Part shown: positions 23,873 through 34,766 of the stretch, piece by piece
How positions within the stretch are numbered: position 1 is the first letter of the stretch
How the letters are laid out: each line of letters opens with the position of its first letter
Source of the DNA: Guillardia theta CCMP2712
Lineage: Eukaryota > Cryptophyceae > Pyrenomonadales > Geminigeraceae
Direction: 5' to 3'
Length of the DNA stretch: 64,000 bases
Assembly: GCF_000315625.1 (NCBI RefSeq)
Contig: NW_005434565.1
Coordinates: forward strand, 164,521 to 228,520
The notes under the pieces: model-generated
The model's database searches: none
What the model saw: only the letters and a program-made list of their open reading frames with translations
Told to the model about the DNA's origin: nothing
Made by a program: the position numbers and the translations under genes

Positions 23873-26800
23873 ACAAGACAAAGAGAAGGAGGAGAAGCAA
23901 GAAGAGGAGAAGGAGGAGCAGGAGTTACATCGAAGGTTGATCGGATTTGCGACTTGAGGTCAAGGGAATCATTAAACATGGTCATGCTGACTGTCAGAGG
24001 ATCCAGAACTCCTGAAGCAGTTTGAGGAGACAGCAGAGGAAGGGAGAGGAGAGAGGAGAGAGGAGAGAGAAAAAGAGAGAGGAGGAGAAGAGAGAGGAGG
24101 AGAAGAGAAGAGAGGAGGGGAGAGGAGAGGAGAGGAGGGGAGGGGAGAGAAGAGGAGAGGAGAGGAGAGGAGAGGAGAGGAGAGGAGAGGAGAGGAGAGG
24201 AGAGGAGAGGAGAGGAGACGGTGGGAAGGGAAGGTGCGGCGGACCGCTAATCCTGCAAGCTTCTGCTTCCATCTCCTTACGCATCTGCTCCTCTTGCTTC
24301 TCACGTGTCACCTGATAGTTACATCAAACAAATCCTGCTCATGATGATGATGGTGAGGAGCAGGAGCAGGAGCAGCCGCAGCAGCCGCAGGAGGAGGAGG
24401 AGGAGGAGGTAGGAAGGAAAGCAGAGCAGTGGAGGGGAGGAAAGGAAAGCAAAGAAGGAGACGGAAGGGTCTACTCTTGTGCAGGCTGAGCTGGAAGGAG
24501 GGGAGAGGTCAGGAGGAGGAGGAGGAGGAAAAAGAGAATAGAGCGGAGGAGCTTACAGAGGACAAGAATTCATCCAGCAGGACTGAGGAGAGTGAAGTCA
24601 GAGAGTTGGAAAGGAAGCAGGCGATTGTCCTACCAGTGAGAACTACATTCATTAGGACCATCTGCAGAGAGATCAGATTCCAGAAGAGAACGGAGGGGGG
24701 GGGTGGGGGTGCGNNNNNNNNNNNNNNNNNNNNNNNNNNNNNNNNNNNNNNNNNNNNNNNNNNNNNNNNNNNNNNNNNNNNNNNNNNNNNNNNNNNNNNN
24801 NNNNNNNNNNNNNTCAGGGTTGTTTCAAGGAGAACATGTCATCCTTACAGTGAAAGAAGACTGCAGCCTGTCCCTCCAGGTGGAGAAGCACTCGAGGTAA
24901 CGGGCACACAAGACAAGATGGAAAGTAAGACAGATAGATGAGATTCAGAAACAACGCTCCCGCCCTCCCTCCCTCCCTCCCTCACCTACCTCGCTCCCTC
25001 CCTCCCTCGCTCCCTCCCCTCCCTCGCTCCCTCGCTCCCTCGCTCTCTCCTCCCTCGCTCCCTCGCTCCCTCCCTCGCTCCCCTCGCTCCCTCGCTCCCT
25101 CGCTCTCTCCTCCCTCGCTCCCTCGCTCCCTCGCTCCCTCGCTCCCTCGCTCCCTCGCTCCCTCGCTCCCTCGCTCCTCTCTCTTCCTCCTCTGTCGTTT
25201 CTTTTCTCACCGTCGTGTCGGGTTGGTCTACCCAGAGGGACCGCGTGATAGCAGAAGCCCAGCTGTTGAGGTGAGAAAAATCCCCCCGGTCAGCAGCCGG
25301 ACCCAAGAGGTCGCAAGGCTTGACCTGTCGCCGGTGACAACTTGGAACATCTTTGGAAAGGTTTCAGTTTAAGTGCTGACGATGGGAAGAACTCACGGAG
25401 AAAATTGACTTGGAGAAATTTCCAAAGAAGAGATCTGAACGGTCGCTGCAGGATACAAATCAGTGTGGGCAAGGTAGGAAGACTAGGGGAAAAGGAGGAG
25501 GAAAGGAGGAGAAAAGGAGGAATAGAGAAGAAGTCGGGTAAACGACATCGCTAGCCTTGAGTGAATGTGACAAGAGAAAAGGAGAAAGGAGAGGAGCGGT
25601 GGAAAAGGAGCCAGAGGTGAAGAGAAGAAAAGAAGGTCAAGAACGGACATGCGCGGGATCGGTGCGAGGAGAGATCAGCAGGAGAGCAGGGAAGGAGGAG
25701 GGGGACAAAGAGGCGAGGAGGGAGAGGACGAGGAGACCGGAAGAGATGAGTTGCGAGCGTAGCATAGATGCAGGAGACGAGGAGGAGGATAAGAAATGCA
25801 TTGCTGACAGGGATGACAGCAGCTCCTAGTGCCTGCACTCTTATCAGGTCCCCTCCTCTCCTTCCCCTTCTCCGTCCGGTCCTAATCCAATTCCGCTCCC
25901 TGCATGATCCATCCAGCCCTGCAGCCTCCTCTCCTCTTCCTCCTATCTCCATCTTCGCTTCCCCCGCCACTCCCCGTCTCCTCCTCCTCCTCCTACAGAA
26001 ATGATTCTGTTCGCCGATCGGAATGTCCTGCAGCAGGTCAGCCCCGCAGGTCCCACCGGCACCATCAGACCTGATGAGGCGGATTACCTGCCACGTCACT
26101 CAGAGGAGGGACAAGAACGGGAACAACGTCAGCTGACTCACCCGAAAGATCTTGACAAGTCGGAACATCTTGACTTGCGGCACACCAATGCTCAGCCCGA
26201 GAGCAAGGACGGACATCTGCAGCAAGATCAGGGGATTCCTGTATGCTCAACCCCATCAGCTCCTCTCAGCCACTTCCCTCCTCCTATCTCACTCTACACT
26301 GTCCTCCACTCCCTCCTCCTTCATTCCCTCCCCTTGTACTCCTGCTCCTCCTTTGTTTCTCCCTCTGCCAGGTGCTTACCAACACAACTCTGAAGTCATA
26401 GCGGCGAAGGGAGGAGGAGAAGGGGGTTCGACCAAGATTGGAGAGAGAGGGGGGGACAGAGAGGAGGGAGGAGAGGGACGGGAGTCAGTATCTGGTCAAG
26501 GCGGCAAGGAGCAGGTACATGGAATCAAAGATGTTCCATCCGTCCTTGACCCAATCGAAGAAAGTGTTGTCGGTGTGACAAAACAGGTTGATAAGAAACT
26601 CCTTCAAGGCAGTCGTCAGCAGAACGCCTCCACGACATCGCAGCAAGCACCGTGGCGAACGCAATCTGTCGTGCCATCAAACAGGTCAGAGGCAGTCAGC
26701 ACGACTGAGGTGTCACCGTGTAGAACATCTCGAGCTTCCTGAAGACCTGGTCTTGGAATGATCCTGAGTCGGGGAGAATCTGAGCCTCCGTGATGTCCTG

Positions 26801-28001
26801 GCGACCGGAACGTCACGGGCAGAGCCGAACGAGGGGGAGAAATGAAGAGTTGTGGGGTGGTAGCTGTGGAATCAAGCTTGAACAAGGACGTTGGGGATGT
26901 AGGTGGAGGAGTACGAGGAGCAAGGAGAACGCACAGAACGGGAAAAGAAGATGAGGGGGAGAGAGTAAGGGAATGCGAGTAAGGAAACAAACCGAGGCAA
27001 AACTTGTGAAGATGAGGATGGCAACAATGATCTGGCAGCGCGTCATGTTACAGCTCTTGTTGAGCACAGGGTTGCACCTGCCCCTTGAAGGAGTCGTAGA
27101 AACATCTCACTCGCGTTCTGGCATACCAGAGCGCCTTTTGCCCGGCCGTCATGTTGCTCAAAATTTTCTCTCTCTCCTCCCTCGCTTGTGCGGCTTTGTA
27201 CGCCGCCTTCACTGCCGTCCTCCACTGGTTGCATTCTTCCGGAGTTTTGCACCTGAATATGTACGTTCTCCCACAGTTGTTCCCTACAGTACCAGCGATC
27301 AGCATTAAAAAGTGTCAAGAGCGTCTCAACCGTGCGGGTCCGTTCGGATCACCAAGGTCCGTTCGTCGTCCGGATGCATCGCCTCGTGGGCACCTCCGAC
27401 TTGGCCCTGGAGCCCTCTATCACATGCAGCGACGGACATGACATGCACTCACTTGTATGAAGACGTTCTTGACCTCGTGCAAGAGGATCTCGTCTTCTAC
27501 CTCGTCTACCCCGACGTCCGAGAACGACAGCGAGCTGGGAAAATGCACGTTCAGCAGGCGTCACAGAATCTCTTCATGCTCACGTCGAGGTCATGACGAT
27601 GGTGGTTGGCTCCCAGACGATGATGGAGCTGCTTGCAGTATCAACTCACGCATCTACCTGAAAGGTTTTCGAGACCTCAAGATTTTCTTGTCAAAGTCTC
27701 CCTTGAGCAGGATGTTCGTTCTTGGCATTCTCCTATGCAATCAATCAAAAAGATGGAAACAACAATGGTGAGGCATTGACAATCCTCCTCCTCCTCCTCC
27801 TCCTCCTCCTCCTCCTCCTCCTCCTCCTCCTCCTCCTCCTCCTCCTCCTCCTCCTCATCATCATCATCATCTCCATGATCATAATCATCATCATCTCCAT
27901 GATCATAATCATCTCGACGACAACAACAACAACAACATCATCATCATCATCAACATCATCATCATCATCATCAACAACAACAACATCATCATCATCATCA
28001 A

Positions 28002-28039
<38 letters not shown>

Positions 28040-28082
28040 CCATCACCATCACCATCACCATCACCATCACCATCACCATCAC

Positions 28083-28147
<65 letters not shown>

Positions 28148-28154
28148 CCATCAC

Positions 28155-28211
<57 letters not shown>

Positions 28212-28417
28212 TTCATGAAGCAACGGTCGTTCTCTTGGAATGAAAATGCTTTCTTCTCAAACCACACAAAGGGGCATTACTTGTGGGTCCTTTTTGACAT
28301 AGAGCCCGAGAAGTCTTCGCTGACCAGCGATGCCTGTGTTGGCGATCGGTGACTAACATCTGCGAACGCGAATGTTTCGACCTGAGAATTCGAACGGGGC
28401 ATTTTTGATCGCTTCAT
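20803..28417 (-). CDS. PH-domain voltage-gated cation channel with EF-hand tail
   Basis: Single-domain six-helix voltage-gated cation channel in a membrane. Exon 1 is 28281–28417 (ATG 28417). A 548-nt repeat-filled intron leads to exon 2 (from 27732), which starts a PH domain: ILLKGDFDKKIL, EILLHEVKNVFI, DDERTLVIRTDPHG, GNNCGRTYIFRC, ECNQWRTAVKAAY. Spliced helices are S1 CQIIVAILIFTSFA; S2 MFYTIAFAT/EFLINLFCH; S3 WNIFDSIVVL; S4 FRLVKIFR/VIRLIR, basic at every third position; S5 VSNAFLILLLVSCIYATLA; P-loop FSKSIFSMFQVVTGDSWAS; S6 end MVLMNVVLT/VLLDEFLSS. The S6 start falls in the gap at 24714–24813. Cytosolic tail: VTREKQEEQMRKEMEAE, a canonical EF-hand loop DEDKSGGLNYSE (about 23740), a second EF-like segment with LIKDDFDLM (about 23040), a coiled coil (about 22600) and Ser/Arg-rich exons to 20803. 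The TGDSW filter carries Asp. Ca2+ or Na+ selectivity is not decided by sequence. Confidence 0.88.
21698..21740. repeat. (GGGA)n in intron
   Basis: About ten GGGA units in a 3′ intron of the channel gene, pyrimidine on its sense strand. Confidence 0.9.
22665..22762. repeat. (CTC)n in intron of channel gene
   Basis: Interrupted CTC triplets (with CTT and TAC variants) between the EF-like exon and the coiled-coil exon. This array is purine on the gene's sense strand. Confidence 0.9.
23116..23257. repeat. (CTCCTG)n hexamer array
   Basis: More than twenty CTCCTG hexamers with one CTTCTCTG interruption, in the intron between the EF-hand exon and the EF-like exon of the channel gene. Confidence 0.95.
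24030..24220. repeat. (GAGAG/AGAGG)n purine tract
   Basis: Pentamer-like AGAGG/GGAGA repeats in the intron between the post-S6 coil exon and the EF-hand exon. It is pyrimidine on the sense strand, so it may double as a long polypyrimidine tract. Confidence 0.9.
24714..24813. other. Assembly gap (100 N)
   Basis: Exactly 100 unknown bases, the usual placeholder for a gap of unknown size. It follows a G-run. It sits inside the channel gene between the P-loop exon and the exon encoding the end of S6, so it hides the first half of S6. Confidence 0.99.
24962..25176. repeat. CGCTCCCT octamer array
   Basis: Tandem CTCCCTCG/CTCCCT units with an internal duplication, in the intron after the P-loop exon of the channel gene. 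Confidence 0.9.
27781..28211. repeat. Compound triplet array in first channel intron
   Basis: (CTC)n at 27783–27855 gives way to CAT/CAA/CAC triplets and a CATCAC hexamer section (28037–28086). Together these fill most of the 548-nt intron 27733–28280. Read as protein it gives poly-Ser or poly-Met ORFs, which are artefacts. Confidence 0.95.
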
Positions 28418-29045
28418 TGAACCAGCTAAGGTGCAGAAAACAAGTCAGCTCCTTTCTTAGAGTGCAGGCTGCTCACAGAAGTTTTCTGAGGCCATATAAG
28501 CGGATATCATGCTTGTAGTGTGTTCCTTGTCAGAACAACAACGCTGGTTGGAAGGGCCTAAAAACAACACAAACAGTTGATCATCGCAATTTTCAGGATA
28601 GTAGAAGATCAAAGTCCTACAACCCGACTCCTTCCGTCTGCAGGTTCACTTGCCCTAACCTCCCTTCACTTCTCTGCTTGGCTCTCCTTCTCTGTTTCTC
28701 TCCATCTTTCGCTTCTCATCTGCTCCGTGATCGCTCCCTCGCTCCCTCGCTCTTTCGCTCTTCCGTCGGAGCCCTCTGACCTCAATTCTTGACCTCCGGA
28801 ACTCTTGCTCACCAACAACCCTCTACCCCCTGTTTTGTACCCTCCTCCATCCCACACCCCCACAATGGTGCTCAATCAGGTCTAAATCGTATGTTGTATT
28901 GGGAAAAGTACCGGTATTTGAATTACCCCCACCCACTCTATTTCGTGCTGTGCAGCCTCATTATATCCATTGCCTCGCTGAGTAAAAAAAAGGTCAAAAG
29001 ACCCCTACCCCGGATATGACATATCAGCATCTACACCCCTACCCA
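28418..29045. other. Intergenic with C-rich tract
   Basis: Upstream region of the channel gene. 28800–29045 carries CTACCCCC, ACACCCCC and CTACCCAC elements of the recurring C-rich type. No gene recognised. Confidence 0.45.
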
Positions 29046-29232
29046 CATTAAGACAGTGTAAATGACCGGTGCTACCTCGCCTCCGACACTAACTTTACAA
29101 TCCAGTCCAGCGTGACTTTTACCTCAAAGGATGCGAATTGGCTACTTTTGACAGAAACTGGTACAGTTTAAAATCATTTTAAGTACAGAAATTACCTAAA
29201 ATAGATGTAGAGGGTTGGCGACGATATAAACC

Positions 29233-29470
29233 TCTGAGATGAGGCTAGGGAGATGAGGGGGATGAGCGGCTAGGGAGATGAGGGGGATGAGCGGCTAGGG
29301 AGATGAGGGGGATGAGGCTAGGGAGATGAGGGGGATGAGGCTAGGGAGATGAGGGGATGACTAGGGAGATGAGGGGATGAGGCTAGGGAGATGAGGGAGA
29401 TGAGGCTAGGGAGATATGAGGGGGACTCGGGATGAGGGAGATGAAGGAGAGGATGAGGGGGATGATGGAA
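29233..29470. repeat. GGCTAGGGAGATGAGGG minisatellite
   Basis: Around nine copies of a variable unit of about 17–28 bp built from GGCTAGGGAGATGAGGGGGATGA, degenerate at both ends. Non-coding. Confidence 0.9.
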
Positions 29471-30029
29471 AGGCATGGTGGGTGGACTTGTTTTGGGGTA
29501 GGGGTACACAAATGGTATCATTATATAGAGCAGAAATAGGAAAAATAAGGGGTAGTGAGTGGATTTCAGGGGGTAGAGTAGGAAAGGGAATTTAGGGGTG
29601 GGGTGGGTGGTGTCTTTCCATGCAGGGGATTGCAACCCTACTGGGAGGATGGGTGATGAGACGAGAGGAGGGAAGAGGATAGAGGAGAGGAGAGGAGAGG
29701 GAGAGAGGAAGGAACAGGAGGGGAGCGCCCGGGAGCGGAGTGTTCATGGGGAATAAATGCGGAGGAGGGGGGAGCTGTGGACAGATCGAATCGTCAGAGT
29801 GTGAATCTGAAGCTAAGCGTCTAATCATGGCAAGGGGATGAAATGCGCACACGTTGCTCGCAGAGTTCTTTTGCTTTCAAACAGAGATAATGAGTGGTTG
29901 CATTGATTTCAACCATCAGTATCGATAACGGGCAGAGCAGAAGCTCTTTGACATTGGTTTCCCATTGGCGAGTTTTTCAGACACTTAGTTACTTCGCTCG
30001 CCCTACCATTGCATCAACGAGGCAAAGAC
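29471..30029. other. Intergenic upstream of NEK-like kinase gene
   Basis: Starts with G-rich sequence (GGGGTAGGGGT, GGGGTGGGGTGGGTGG) that is the complement of the C-rich intergenic type. A GA-rich stretch and unremarkable sequence follow. No gene recognised. Confidence 0.4.
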
Positions 30030-33000
30030 ATGGAAAACTACGACACGATTAAAAAGTTAGCCAAGGTCTCTTATGAATCACATCGGCTCACTTGATCTAA
30101 GGAGTTGCGCGTAGGGGGGGCAGGGCTCGACCATTCTTGTAAAGGCGAAGAAGGGAGGTGATGCAATGGTGTTGAAGCAGTGCAAATGCGCTACGATAAA
30201 AGAGGCAAACCTCGCGTTGAAGGAGGTCTGTGCCGTCTTGTTGTCTCTGACATTCTGATAGAGTTCTCACCTATCCACACCAGGCGAAGGTGCTCCAAAG
30301 TTTGAACCACGCGGGCATCGTGGCCTACCACGATGTGTTTCTTCATCAAGACGACAAAGCATTGGTGATTTGCACCCTTATGGTGAGTCGTATAGTCCCT
30401 GCGTAGCTTGCTTGTCATGAAGACTACAGGAGTACTGCGAGAGAGGGGATCTTGCCTGCTACCTGAATGACGTTAAGAGCAAAAATCATGCTCTGGAAGA
30501 GAAGCTCGTGCTACGTTGGACATACGAGATGGCAACAGCACTTGACTACATACACAACAAAAAGGTATTTTGAAACATGCTCTTTCTCGGTGATCGGTAG
30601 GAAACTCACCATGCTTGAATGGTCAGGTTGTTCACAGGGACATTAAGCCATTGAACGTGTTCATGACCAAAGGAGACAACCTCAAGGTGTTGAGCACAGC
30701 CTGTCCATCTGCCTTCTTGCATGCTCGATTGACATGAGTCAAGATTGGAGACTTTGGGCTTGCATCAAACACGGGTCATGATAGAGCGCAATCGCAGGTA
30801 TGTTGTTGCTTTGATCTGATTGCTGTGAGAAGTTGCTGGTTCACCAAATGCCTTTCTAGGTTGGAACCCCATGCTACTTGGCCCCTGAAGTCTTACAAAG
30901 TGAAGAGTACGGAACTGCTGTGGATATATGGGGCATAGGGTGAGCGAATGCAGCAGCTGTTTTCTCCGTATTTCAAGGCGCTCCTCACTGTCTCGTTGAT
31001 GCATCAGATGTATTGTGCTGGAGATGGTCACCTTGGAATTCCTTTGGCAGCGCAAGGGGCTGCTATCTGTACAGGTCAATTTCATTCCTCCTGATCACGG
31101 GCCTGATCAAGTTGAACAGGTCTTGTCGAGGCCTTTGGATGCGAACAGCTTCCCATCTGCCTACTCCTCTGAGCTTCGACAACTTATCGCCCGGTGCTTC
31201 TCTCGCTTTCGGAGGTGATAGATGCTGACTCAAAGCAAGGATGTTGGAAAAGGATCCAGACAGTAGGCCTCGATCGTCGCAGGTGAGCGATCGGACCTTC
31301 TCTTCTCTCTTCGAAAGAGCCTGAGCTCCCCGTGCCCAGGTTGCCCAGAACTGTCAACAGTTGTTGAAGGGAGTGGGATGGGGGAGTTCGAAGGGGCTCG
31401 TCGGAGGGTTCGATGCTCTTGCCGAAGGCTTTGGAGCATTTTGGGCCAATAACAAGAACCTTGAGGGGGAGGACAAGGGAGCGGAAGGAGGGTCGAGCCC
31501 TGCACACGTGGAGAGGAGGCGACAGCAGGAAGCTACCCCAGAGCAACAGAGAGTTGCTCCCAAGAACGATGGCCAGGTTGCTGACTTCCGCCGTCGGACC
31601 CCAGCACAGCGTCAGCTGAAGCCGGAAGCAAGAGACCAGGTGGCATATTTCACGCAGAAAGGGAAGGACAAGAATGGGACGGACGCAGATAGGGCGCGAA
31701 GGAGGGCCATGAGAGCAAGGCCAAGTCTGTCTGAGGTAGGATGCCTCCTTCTCCTTGTTCGTTGCTCCTCCTCCGCTGCTCCTTTCTGCATCCTTCCCTC
31801 CGTCAGCTTCCTCACCCTGTTTGTCATAGATTCAGCGAGAGCTCGAGCGGTGCGGGTATTCCAGATTCTTTTCTGTATTCAAGGAGCAGGTTGCTTCTTT
31901 CCGCGGACTAACCCCTCCGCCGATTTTTCTGAACTCTCCTTGGGTAGGAATTGTACGGGGACATTCTACAGGAAATCACTGAAGACGGTGAAGTTCATGT
32001 TGTGTGCGTGGTACTGGTGATATCTAACTTTATTCCTTACCGGCCAAGACCTTGTTGAGATCGGAGTCCCAGACAGGATTGAGCGACAGAATCTCCTCAT
32101 CATCATTCAAAACCTGTTGGGGAACAAGAAGTCGCCACTCATTGTGGCCGAACCGCCAAAGCCTGAACTCACGGCAAAGCAGAGCCCTCATGAAACGGTC
32201 GATACATCGTTCGACGAGCCACCAGGCAAGTGTTGAGACGTTTGATGTTTCCAACATGTTGCTGAGATCCTTCGTTGAACTCGACTGACTCTGCCTTTCA
32301 GTTCCTCAGGTTCCGCTTTGTTCCTCACTCGCTTTAAATTTGCTCACGACGCAAGCAGTCGGATATCGAGTTGTGGATGATCGAGAACAACATCATTCAG
32401 GTGCGCGTGTTTGCGCTGGGCAATATTTGACAACTGAGTGAGTCGGCAGTATCGTCCCGTCTTCGAGGCAAATGGCATCCGATCGCTCAAGGTCTCGAGG
32501 TCTAAAGATGAAAGGATAACTTGACGCTCTTCCTGCAGCATCTCCAATCACTCAACGAAACAGAGATTGATGCTCTCTGCCTGAGCATCGAAGAGAACAA
32601 CTCATCGGTGAGGGCAGCATCGCTATCTCTCCTCGACACCTCGTTCTCCATGGTGACCGACTTCCAGAACCCGAGCTTGCTCAACGCCATTCAAGCCATC
32701 AAGAAGAAGTTGAAGAATAGGACGAACCATGCTCGAGCCGAACCGAACGAGGTGGACCAGGACCTCGCTTATCGAGCGACTGACCTCGCTCGAAGGTGAG
32801 CAAGGCGACGATGGAGGCAGAAGAGAAAATGTTCCAACAGGCTCTCCGGGTAATCCACCAGTCCCGATCACGAGGACTGTCGATGAGTCATCTCCCACCT
32901 GATTCGTTGTGCTTGCAGGCTTCTCTCAGGGATCTTGGGAACGAGACTGCCAGCTCGCCCCCTGCCAACAACGGAAATGACGCCAAGTGAGGCCAAGCTT

Positions 33001-34426
33001 CCGCCTCTTGCTCCAGATGACGAATGTGCGCAGCGCTGCGGAACAACCCAGATCGAGAGTGAAGCAGGAGGAGGGCAAGGCAATGAAGCTGGCAGACTTC
33101 CTCCTGGTCAGCAACTTCCGCACTGGAGACTCGAAGCGCTTGTTCTGCGTGTTGGACAGGAACCGCCTGAAGCTGTTCGAGAGCGTGGCCTCGATGCAGC
33201 AGGGTGACCCTCCATCGCAAGAAGTGACCTCTCTGCTAAGCAAGGAGACAGCCGTGCTGACCCGGAGCAGGTAGTGATGGACGGACTCTGCGTGGACACC
33301 ATGGCGGACTCTCAGGACTTCACGTGATGGAGCATCGAGGCGGCGAAGGATGCTGACGTGCGTGCCTTGCAGGATCTTCCTGAGGAGATCTATGAATGCC
33401 ATCTCACAAGAGGATCTGCTGCTCACCGTGACAGAAGACGCCAACCATCCTTTCGTCCAATGGCTGCAGGTGGTAATGTTGGTTCATTGTTGCATTGATC
33501 AACATCATCATCATCATATGATCATCACATCACCACCACCTCCTCCCTCATTGTCCTCATCACTTCTTACGTTCAAATTTCAGCGCCTACAAGCATCGGC
33601 GTACCTCAGCGCCATGCTGGCCCCACCAGGCCCCAACAGTGCTGTGAAAGGGATTGTCCTGCGCTCTCTTGAGATCGTCAATGCTTCCTCCCTCTTCCAG
33701 GTAGGACAGGGTAAGGAGGACGAACGATGAGCAGGAGCAGGGGCAGGAGCAGGAGAGGGCGGGGGCGGGGGTCGGATAATGACTGTGGAGCAGGGGATGT
33801 CTCTGTGCGTGAATGCCGTGAGGGCAACAGGGGAGGTGAGAGTCCGATGGGGAAGAGGAGGAGCGGATCCCTCACTCGCTGCCCTGCAGTTCCTCTACCA
33901 GATCTCTGACATCGCCCTCGATCAACCGTCTCAACGGTCACTCATGCACTTCGACCTCTGGAAGGTGCTCGCAATGCTCTGCAAGGCTCGTCATCCCATG
34001 ACGAAGACGGCAGGAGGTCCAGTCTCCTTCTTCCGAAGACGCCTTCGTGTACTTCGAGGTACCTCCTCCTTGTCCCTTCCCTCTTCCCTTGCCCTCGTCC
34101 TGTGCTCTCGTCCTGTTCATCCACTCACATTTCTCTCCCTTCAGGTCCGATACATGAAAGGCAAGAAGCAGCAACCCACCAAGTACTGGACCTGGTGAGC
34201 ACACAGGAGGCAATGTAGCTGTTCCTTGACTTCATCGCAGCATCGCATGCAACAGCATGCGGCAGGGCACTCGATCGCTGCAGGTGTTCAAGGCTCCTTG
34301 TGAGTACGACTCGAGCAAGCACAGCAAAGTTCTGGTAAGAAGGGAGGAGGAGGCGAGCTTCCCTGACAGCTGCTGCTGGAACAGCCGAAGCAGAAGAGCA
34401 AGCTGGACGTCACTCTAACGGCATGA
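30030..34426 (+). CDS. NEK-like protein kinase with SAM and PH modules
   Basis: Predicted cytosolic Ser/Thr kinase fused to interaction domains. From MENYDTIKKLAK (intron after GCCAAG) the spliced reading gives a Gly-rich loop (GGQGSTILVKAK), the ATP-binding Lys in AMVLKQC, VVHRDIKPLNVF, IGDFGLAS, and GTPCYLAPEVLQSEEYGTAV with DIWGIGC. The pattern is typical of NEK/NIMA kinases. A Gln/Arg-rich linker follows. First SAM (about 31830–32130): QRELERCGYSRFFSVFKE, ELYGDILQEITED, LVEIGVPDRIERQNLL. Second SAM-like unit (about 32360–32600): SDIELWMIENNIIQ, YRPVFEANGIRSLK. A PH-like domain (about 33080–33480) has LADFLLVSNF, RLFCVLDRNRLKLFE and DANHPFVQWLQ. C-terminal exons end at 34426. The join between the SAM units needs a donor at GAAACG|GTCGAT (about 32200), which keeps phase. 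If that is wrong there are two genes. Confidence 0.78.
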
Positions 34427-34539
34427 CAGGAAAACCTACCGCCGTATGTACCATAGCAACATACCTACACACACGAGAACATTTTGTCGATTTTTTTGCT
34501 TTATTGAAAGAATATGACTCGCTGCTCCTCTACAGCTGT

Positions 34540-34766
34540 TTAGTATCCGCGAGCAACCATGCGCTGCTGGTTGTTGCAGGGGGGCTCGTCGTTGGAATCG
34601 ATGACGGTGTTGGGGGTGACGCCGTTAGCGTTGTGCGGCTCAGCCCAGGTGTTGATGGTGTTGACGTAGGAGTTGGCGTCGAGGAGGAGAGAGAACATCT
34701 GCACAAACCAGTTAGTGTGAACTATGGAAGTAATCGCAGTCGATGGTATGAGGCCCTGCTATCATG
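34540..34766 (-). CDS. Orphan C-terminal exon, unrecognised
   Basis: On the minus strand a frame stays open from about 34766 to a TAA at 34540–34542, ending LDANSYVNTINTWAEPHNAN, then a segment with DEPPCNNQQRM and a final GY. From ATG 34698 alone it is 52 residues. Composition is protein-like rather than repeat-like, and it lies tail-to-tail with the NEK-like gene 114 bases away. A TAG lies just upstream in frame, so an intron acceptor near 34765 or a start at 34698 is needed. I do not recognise the family and did not find upstream exons. Confidence 0.35.

Noticed and set aside
27043-27080. A 22-base intron between the PH and S1 exons
   Set aside because: Too short. A 49-base GT–AG intron starting at the GTATGCC donor restores the frame and gives a better S1 lead-in.
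27722-28243. Poly-Ser and poly-Met ORFs
   Set aside because: They translate a triplet array inside the first intron of the channel gene.
34540-34766. Phycobiliprotein or chlorophyll-binding exon
   Set aside because: I considered it because of the possible cryptophyte origin, but no conserved chromophore-binding or helix motif is present.
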